In this document: piece by piece, positions 31,329 through 36,143 of the stretch
Layout of the letters: each line of letters opens with the position of its first letter
How positions within the stretch are numbered: the stretch's first letter is position 1
Assembly: GCA_007571275.1 (NCBI GenBank)
Contig: RKRS01000220.1
Coordinates: 1-36,143 of the forward strand
From: Dehalococcoidia bacterium
GTDB lineage: Bacteria; Chloroflexota; Dehalococcoidia; Bin125
Length of the DNA: 36,143 nucleotides
Direction: 5' to 3'
Notes under the pieces: model-generated
What the model was told of the DNA's origin: nothing
Seen by the model: the letters and a program-made list of their open reading frames with translations, nothing else
Databases searched by the model: none
Made by a program: the position numbers and the translations under genes

Positions 31329-33401
31329 TCAGCGGAAGGCGGAATCATCTGAGTCTGGCTCGCCATTGGACGAAGCGCGACTCTGATGAAGGGTTGTGAC
31401 GTTGCGATCATCCACTCGCTCGTAGGTTACCTCATCAAATGTCTCGGCGATCAGCTGCAGGCCCAGCCCGCCGATTGGTCGTTCTTCCAGCGCAAGCTCC
31501 GTATCTTGCCCCGGCGCCTCCAGCGGGTTGAACTCGGGGCCGTTGTCTTCGTAACGGACCACCACGCGGTCGCCTTCACTCCGAATCGCGACGGAGATAT
31601 CAGCCTCCTCGACCCGCTTTGGGAATCCGTGTTCAAGCGTGTTGGTCAGGAGTTCATCCAACGCGAGGTTGATTCGATAGATCTGGCCCACGTCCATCCC
31701 CTCGGCGCCCGCGAAGCGTTCGACGAACGCCGTCACGCGCGGCAGCGAACTCTCGAGAGACGGCTGCACCACCATCCGTCTCCAGCCCGAGGCCAGGCGC
31801 CTGTCTCCCTGACCAGGAATGTAGGAATCGGTCAATGCTCCGCCGCCAACGAACCGCAAGGCCATGCAAGTGATGTCGTCGAACTGCTTGGCGTCGCCGG
31901 AGAAGCCTCGCAAGTCAGCGAGGATCGTATCCATCAACTCCTGTGGTCCCAGCGTCGCGTGTTCCGCCAGTTGCCCCTCGAGCCGATCGCGACCGAACTG
32001 CTGACCACTGGCGTCCTCCGCTTCAGTCACGCCGTCGGTGTAGAGATAGAGCGCCGTGTCTGGATCGAGCGGGATGGTGGTCTCGGTGTAGTTGAGCCCA
32101 GGCAGCACGCCGAGCGCAATTCCACCCGTCAGGGGAATCATCTCCGGCGCCTGGTTGGGTCGCATGATGTATGGCGGATCGTGCCCAGCATTGACGTACG
32201 TCAGCGTGCCCAATTCCAGGTCGATGACACCGAAGAATGTGGTGATGAACAGCTCTTTGGGGTTCATGCTGCAGAGCTGGTCGTTGGTTGAGGCGATGGC
32301 TCTGCTTGGGTCGGGGTGCTGATTGGCGGCGCTGCGCAGTAGCGCTCGTCCCACCGCCATCATGAGCGCCGAGGCGACGCCTTTGCCGGAAACGTCAGCA
32401 ATCGCGAACGCGAGTCGTCCGTCGTCGGTCATGAAGGCGTCATAGAAGTCGCCGCCGACATCCAGTGCCGGCGTCATGTATGCGGCGACGCCAGCTCGCG
32501 GATCCTCCGGGAGATCGGACGGGACCAGCGCCGCCTGTACCGAGTGCGCCATTTCGAGGTCATTACGAATCTCGCGTTGGGTATCCTCGAGCGTTCGATT
32601 CTTCTCTGACAGCTCGAGCGTCCGTTCCTCGACCAGGCTGTTGAGTCTGATCTCGCGCGCCCCGACCTCCCTGGCCATATCAAGGAACACACCGGCCAGT
32701 TCGCCATACTCGTCTCGCGTCAGGGACGTGTTGCGCAGCGAAGCGGCGATGGCCGGTTCGGGTTGCCGCCCGTCTTCAACCGCTCTGGCGGCCTGCACCA
32801 TGATTCCGATCGGACGCGCCAACCGTCTGGCGAGGAACCAGCTCCCGAGCACCAAAACGACGAGCAGCGCGATCACCCCAATGATGTACTCGGTACGGTA
32901 TATGTCGAAATGCGCACCGATCTGATTGCTCGTGAACTCGACGCGGACCGCTCCGATTGCGGCGCCGTCCGCTGCGCGAATTGCTGCGGTGCCTGCATAG
33001 ATGCCAGTGGGCAATGACTCAACGACAGTCTCTGCGCCGGGCGTCATGGCCGCCCGAGCAGGGTTGATCTCATCGCGTCCGATCTGACGCGCGCCGGCTG
33101 ATGCCGCCAGATGTCGCCCCGCTGCGTTGAATACCCAGATGTAGCTCAGATCGACCGCGTCTGTTTCATCGACGTCGGCTGCTGGCGCATTGATGCGAAT
33201 CAGTGCGTTGACTTCCTCGTCGCTCAGCGAAGACAGATCAGCGGCAAGCAGCGAACGCGCAACAGATTCCGCCAGGACTTTCGCCGTCCGTCGGCCTGAA
33301 TCCTCTTCCGAGTCGAAGGCCAACAAGACCAGCACCGCAACCGCAGCGATCACCCCCGCCAGTGTGAGCACCGAGATCATACCGACGATGCGACCAGCCA
33401 T
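31329..33401 (-). CDS. Membrane PP2C/SpoIIE-type phosphatase fused to an RsbW-like kinase domain
   Basis: A 690-residue signalling protein. Order: TM1 (5-29), an extracytoplasmic sensor region (30-170), TM2 (172-192), HAMP (about 190-245), a coiled coil (250-285), a SpoIIE-type PP2C phosphatase (about 290-525; VGGDFYD, ADVSGKGVASALMM, NAGHDPPY, YTDGVTEAE, FDDIT), and an RsbW-like HATPase_c_2 domain (about 545-675; LALDELLTNTLEHGFP, YEDNGPEFNP, GGLGLQLI). The phosphatase would remove phosphate from the STAS protein encoded just downstream, and the kinase domain could put it back or sequester the STAS protein. Both opposing activities on one chain allow a membrane signal to set the balance. Confidence 0.93.
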   Translation of the reverse strand: MAGRIVGMISVLTLAGVIAAVAVLVLLAFDSEEDSGRRTAKVLAESVARSLLAADLSSLSDEEVNALIRINAPAADVDETDAVDLSYIWVFNAAGRHLAASAGARQIGRDEINPARAAMTPGAETVVESLPTGIYAGTAAIRAADGAAIGAVRVEFTSNQIGAHFDIYRTEYIIGVIALLVVLVLGSWFLARRLARPIGIMVQAARAVEDGRQPEPAIAASLRNTSLTRDEYGELAGVFLDMAREVGAREIRLNSLVEERTLELSEKNRTLEDTQREIRNDLEMAHSVQAALVPSDLPEDPRAGVAAYMTPALDVGGDFYDAFMTDDGRLAFAIADVSGKGVASALMMAVGRALLRSAANQHPDPSRAIASTNDQLCSMNPKELFITTFFGVIDLELGTLTYVNAGHDPPYIMRPNQAPEMIPLTGGIALGVLPGLNYTETTIPLDPDTALYLYTDGVTEAEDASGQQFGRDRLEGQLAEHATLGPQELMDTILADLRGFSGDAKQFDDITCMALRFVGGGALTDSYIPGQGDRRLASGWRRMVVQPSLESSLPRVTAFVERFAGAEGMDVGQIYRINLALDELLTNTLEHGFPKRVEEADISVAIRSEGDRVVVRYEDNGPEFNPLEAPGQDTELALEERPIGGLGLQLIAETFDEVTYERVDDRNVTTLHQSRASSNGEPDSDDSAFR

Positions 33402-33473
33402 GCGCGTAAATTAACACGTTCGGATGATTGTGCATCGCTGTATTGCGCCACCCGAGTGTGTTTGGTGAAGCTC

Positions 33474-34334
33474 TCAGGGATTGATCAGGCTGGCGGCTGA
33501 GCTGGCGCCGTAGGCGCCCGTGCCGTCGCCAAGCACGGCCTGAGCCGTGGCGACGCCGTCTGCCGCGCCGCGAGAGACGATCCGCAGGAACTGCCAGTCC
33601 CCAACTGGAGGTCGATGGAGATGCAGCGTGATATCCGCATTGACATAGCCACTGCGGCCTGGCTGCATGTTTGCGAAGGGTGAGACGAAATCGGCGATGC
33701 TGGCCGCCCGCACCGCAGGCGACAAGGGCGCATCGGCCAGTACAGGGGCGTCAGCCCGGATCCAGACGACCGGCGCATGTTCACCGCCTGGCGGCACGAT
33801 GTGGCGCATCTCCAGTGTGCCGGGATATGACACCCACCGATTGCCGACTCGGTCCACGCGGTTCGGTATCGCTTCAGCGGGCGGCGGCGGAGGTTCAGTA
33901 TTGTGCTCAGCGCCGACCGAGCCGAGCCGAGCATCGGAGTGAAGACAGAGCGTGGTCGCCTGCGTCAGCAGCTTGCCTTCACAGCTGATCCTGCTTTGCA
34001 ACACCACGAGCCGCCGACCCGTGCGAATCGGCTCAACCTCCACCAGCAGACGGCCATAGGGAACGGGGCGGAACAGGTCGATCGTCTGGCGCGCGATCCG
34101 TAACTCGCCGCCTGCGTTGTTGCTCTCCGAGGACAGCTCATGCAGATGCTGTTCGACGCAAAACGCGATCAGCGCTGCAACCGGACTGCCATGCAGCGCA
34201 TCTGGCGACCAGGGGCCGCGGGCGCGATCAGTTGGTCGGAAGTGCTCGCCATCACGCGTGAACAACGCGCCGCTGGACGCCGCTCGTTGCTCGGCGCCCG
34301 GATCGGCTGTTGGCCTGAGGTGTGAGTCAGACAA
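33474..34334 (-). CDS. Acyl-CoA thioesterase, TesB-like double-hotdog (4HBT_3)
   Basis: A 286-residue double-hotdog thioesterase that hydrolyses acyl-CoA. FRPTDRARGPWSPDALHGSPVAALIAFCVEQ is the family mark in hotdog 1, and SPAVRAASIADFVSPFANMQPGRSGYVNADITLHLHRPPVGDWQFL is the matching hotdog 2, with an Asp in the usual catalytic region. It starts at TTG 34334, immediately after the TAG of the NIPSNAP gene with no spacer, and has no visible ribosome site, so it is likely translated by coupling. A 72-base gap leads to the phosphatase gene. Confidence 0.82.
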   Translation of the reverse strand: MSDSHLRPTADPGAEQRAASSGALFTRDGEHFRPTDRARGPWSPDALHGSPVAALIAFCVEQHLHELSSESNNAGGELRIARQTIDLFRPVPYGRLLVEVEPIRTGRRLVVLQSRISCEGKLLTQATTLCLHSDARLGSVGAEHNTEPPPPPAEAIPNRVDRVGNRWVSYPGTLEMRHIVPPGGEHAPVVWIRADAPVLADAPLSPAVRAASIADFVSPFANMQPGRSGYVNADITLHLHRPPVGDWQFLRIVSRGAADGVATAQAVLGDGTGAYGASSAASLINP

Positions 34335-34655
34335 CTATTGGATCGGCGAACGCGGGGTCGCTTCGAGTCGCTTGACCGAGATGCTGTCGCGGCTCATCAT
34401 CTCTCCCACCTGCGGCGCGATCTCGTTCTTCCAGTAGTCCGATCCATAGACCGACTCGTAGAGTCGCTCACGCTCTGCTTCCGAGTGGAAGCGACGGATC
34501 CAGACATAGGTGTTCTCGTCTTCCTCGGATACGAACGAACCGAGGATCGTCATGCCCTGCTTGGTCTGGAAGGGAATGATCTGCTCTTCCATCAAGCGGA
34601 CGAACTCTTCGCGGCGGCCCTCGTTGATGGTGTACTGGCGAAGCTCAAACAACAT
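34335..34655 (-). CDS. NIPSNAP-family protein
   Basis: A 106-residue protein with the ferredoxin-like dimeric alpha+beta fold of the NIPSNAP family. FELRQYTINEGRREEFVRLMEEQIIPFQTKQGMTILGSFVSEEDENTYVWIRRF is typical from the first strand on, followed by a helix ending in YGSDYWKNEIAP. The biochemical role of bacterial members is unknown; some lie in monooxygenase or degradation operons. Its stop directly abuts the TTG of the thioesterase gene. Confidence 0.9.
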   Translation of the reverse strand: MLFELRQYTINEGRREEFVRLMEEQIIPFQTKQGMTILGSFVSEEDENTYVWIRRFHSEAERERLYESVYGSDYWKNEIAPQVGEMMSRDSISVKRLEATPRSPIQ

Positions 34656-34695
34656 GCGGCTGACTCCCTGATGAGGTTAGGTGCGGATGCCTGGT

Positions 34696-34721
34696 GCCCG
34701 CCGCCGTAGCGCAAGGCGGGC
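34696..34721 (-). terminator. GC-rich hairpin after the winged-helix gene
   Basis: GCCCGCC (34696-34702) pairs with GGCGGGC (34715-34721) across a 12-base loop, 40 bases past the stop of the winged-helix gene. There is no U-tract, so termination is only likely by position. Confidence 0.35.
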
Positions 34722-34760
34722 GGATACCCGTATCGTATCGGCTGTAGACGTCTGCGACGA

Positions 34761-35285
34761 CTACGAATTGCCCAGCGGACGAGTGCCGAAGGTCGTCGTC
34801 GAGGTGACGACCGGCGGTCCATCGCTACGCGCGATCGGCGCAGGCGGACTATCGCTGCCGCTACTGGCAGAGAGCAACGCCCATCGATTGCGACCGCGAT
34901 TTTCGATCTCGCCCATTTCCTTCATCCGCTGCAGTGTGGATTGCAGCGTCGGCATTGGTTTGGCTGACTGAGGCGCAGCGTCGTTTTTTTCCAGAAACGC
35001 GAGGATTTCTGTCGCGTGCACCGGCTCGCTCTGCTTTGCCAGAAATTCGCGGACCTTACTGCTGATCAGCCCACGTGGTCGCCGGGTTCGCTTGGCCGGC
35101 GCGGCGCTACCCTTGCGAGCCGCCCGTCGAGGCGCAGACTTCGGCTTTGCCGCAGCCCTGCCCGTACTGCCGGACTCATGGCCCAACAATTCCTGGATCA
35201 GGCGGCGTTTGTGCTCGAGTCGATCAACCTCTGTTTGGATCGCAGCAAGCTCTGTGCGCAGTCGATCTTCAAATTGGTCAGCCAT
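34761..35285 (-). CDS. Coiled-coil, basic-linker, winged-helix DNA-binding protein (HARE-HTH-like)
   Basis: A 174-residue protein with three parts. Residues 5-36 form an amphipathic coiled coil (FEDRLRTELAAIQTEVDRLEHK). Residues 42-72 are a Lys/Arg/Ala/Pro-rich linker like a histone H1 or bacterial nucleoid-protein tail. Residues 73-138 form a winged helix: ISSKVREFLAKQSEPVHATEILAFL, TLQSTLQRMKEMGEIEN, then the wing RGRNRWALL, close to the HARE-HTH pattern. A disordered Ser/Pro/Thr tail ends the protein. GGGAG eight bases before ATG 35285 fixes the start. It may be a nucleoid-associated or transcription-associated factor; no target is evident. Confidence 0.7.
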   Translation of the reverse strand: MADQFEDRLRTELAAIQTEVDRLEHKRRLIQELLGHESGSTGRAAAKPKSAPRRAARKGSAAPAKRTRRPRGLISSKVREFLAKQSEPVHATEILAFLEKNDAAPQSAKPMPTLQSTLQRMKEMGEIENRGRNRWALLSASSGSDSPPAPIARSDGPPVVTSTTTFGTRPLGNS

Positions 35286-35365
35286 GAGCAAGACTCCCTT
35301 CGCTATTGCCTGGCGCAGTGGACGCTCTGTTCTCCCTGGGTCCCTATCAGCCGAGTGGCACTTTG

Positions 35366-35396
35366 AGTATACGCAAGTTTGTGGAGCGGTCGTCAA
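35366..35396 (-). promoter_or_regulatory. Candidate sigma-70-type promoter for the winged-helix gene
   Basis: On the minus strand TTGACG (35391-35396) lies 19 bases before TATACT (35366-35371), about 80 bases upstream of the start codon. The spacer is two bases longer than ideal. The segment is also markedly AT-richer than its surroundings. Confidence 0.45.
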
Positions 35397-35413
35397 GTGT
35401 GATGCCTGACTTG

Positions 35414-36142
35414 CTACCTCGAACCTAAACTCAGTTGCGCATCGCGGTAATGAACCAGACCATCGTCAATCAGCGACTGCTCGGCCAATAGCACTCGCGC
35501 TCGTTTGGCTCCGGCACGCTTTGCGACTTCCGCGATTACTATCTCGCGGCTTAGTGATCCACCATTCGCGCTTCGCAGCATTGACATGATCATCCCGCGC
35601 ACTTGACGTTGTGAGCCGCTAAACGGCTGTTGCGCCTGCACGACTGCGGCTGGCGCGCCGGTGTGGAACTCATCATACGCAACGCATAACGTGCGTAACG
35701 GACAGGACTCGCAGTTCGGATTCGGTTTGCAGATCGACGCGCCGAAATCCATCAACGCGGGGTTCCAGCGCGTCGCTTGCTTATCTGGTAGTAAGCGTTC
35801 CGACGCCCAGCGTATGTTCCTCGCCGGTGTTGTGAGCGCCGGCTGCAGGTCGCCGAACAGTACGCGTCCCAGCACCCGTGTAATGTTGGTGTCAACTGCG
35901 GCCGCGTCGACCCCGTGACCAAAGTTCAGCACGATCGCCGCGGTGAATGGGCCGATGCCAGGAAGCGCTTCGAGCATCTCGCGATCGGCGGGAAGCACTC
36001 CGTCGTATTGCTCACATACAATCCTCGCCGTGCGGTGTAGATAGAGGGCGCGGCGTGGATAGCCCGCTCGTCCCCAGACCCGAAGCGCGTCCGCGTCGCT
36101 GGCCACGGCCAGCTTCTGAATAGTCGGAAACGCTGACATCCA
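35414..36142 (-). CDS. mutY: MutY-family A/G-specific DNA glycosylase (5' end outside window)
   Basis: The C-terminal 242 residues of an adenine glycosylase that removes A opposite 8-oxoguanine. The frame runs off the end of the window: Trp-Met-Ser-Ala-Phe-Pro-Thr here matches the internal RW..FPT of MutY, so ATG 36139 is not the start. Visible are the helix-hairpin-helix LPGIGPFTAAIV, the catalytic Asp in AAVDTNITRVLGR, and the four Fe-S cysteines in CKPNPNCESCPLRTLC (spacing 6-2-5). The catalytic Glu region lies outside the window. Instead of a NUDIX-like domain the protein ends in a short winged-helix-like segment, as in the shorter actinobacterial type. Confidence 0.9.
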   Translation of the reverse strand, partial: WMSAFPTIQKLAVASDADALRVWGRAGYPRRALYLHRTARIVCEQYDGVLPADREMLEALPGIGPFTAAIVLNFGHGVDAAAVDTNITRVLGRVLFGDLQPALTTPARNIRWASERLLPDKQATRWNPALMDFGASICKPNPNCESCPLRTLCVAYDEFHTGAPAAVVQAQQPFSGSQRQVRGMIMSMLRSANGGSLSREIVIAEVAKRAGAKRARVLLAEQSLIDDGLVHYRDAQLSLGSR

Positions 36143-36143
36143 G

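Noticed and set aside
31386..32291. 301-codon open frame antisense to the phosphatase/kinase gene
   Set aside because: It is a shadow of a clearly conserved PP2C/HATPase gene and shows no recognisable motif.

Overview
This window is a GC-rich bacterial chromosome segment carrying about 34 protein-coding genes, tightly packed on both strands. I see no rRNA, tRNA, CRISPR array, transposase or phage gene. The gene mix (cytosolic BtuF-like binding protein, paired alpha/beta hydrolase and LLM-class flavin monooxygenase, DUF2203 and DUF309 proteins, long orphan FtsX-type permeases, MutY without a NUDIX domain) fits a high-GC free-living lineage. I lean to Chloroflexota (Thermomicrobia or SAR202/Dehalococcoidia-like), but this is inference and no marker in the window settles it.

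Layout. 1-5.2 kb: the 3' part of an AlkZ-like DNA glycosylase gene, a Uma2-family nuclease, a cysteine desulfurase facing away from a HesB/IscA carrier gene, metF, and a DinB-like protein. A REP-like palindrome recurs in the intergenic spaces here. 5.2-8.2 kb: a small ORF and an 8-TM membrane protein; then a BtuF-like binding protein divergent from a metal-type ABC ATPase with a His-rich tail and no permease beside it. 8.2-14.4 kb, minus strand: a gene train running from a DUF309-dUTPase fusion through crcB (fluoride channel), a LysM lipoprotein, a ClC antiporter with CBS/TrkA-C regulatory domains and a DUF2203 protein to a methyltransferase. 14.5-21.6 kb: a DinB protein, then two overlapping giant FtsX/MacB-type permease genes.

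21.8-28.7 kb, plus strand: the most unusual region. It has an alpha/beta hydrolase whose nucleophile serine is replaced by glycine, an LLM flavin monooxygenase, two paralogous secreted/lipoprotein-like proteins each made of two copies of an unrecognised two-cysteine domain, a flavin-dependent halogenase-like protein with a PqqD-like C-terminus, and a MOSC protein. 28.8-30.9 kb: a GNAT acetyltransferase and a class III aminotransferase. A strong hairpin follows. 31-34.7 kb, minus strand: NIPSNAP protein, TesB-like thioesterase, a membrane PP2C phosphatase fused to an anti-sigma-type kinase domain, and its STAS partner. 34.7-36.1 kb: a coiled-coil/basic-linker/winged-helix protein and a MutY glycosylase that runs off the window.

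How the genes work together. The cysteine desulfurase and HesB carrier form a small Fe-S assembly set. The PP2C/kinase and STAS proteins form a partner-switching signalling module. crcB and the ClC gene put two halide/anion transporters in one minus-strand train. The hydrolase, monooxygenase and halogenase-like genes could serve one oxidative pathway, with the duplicated envelope proteins either part of it or inserted into it; this is inference from position only.
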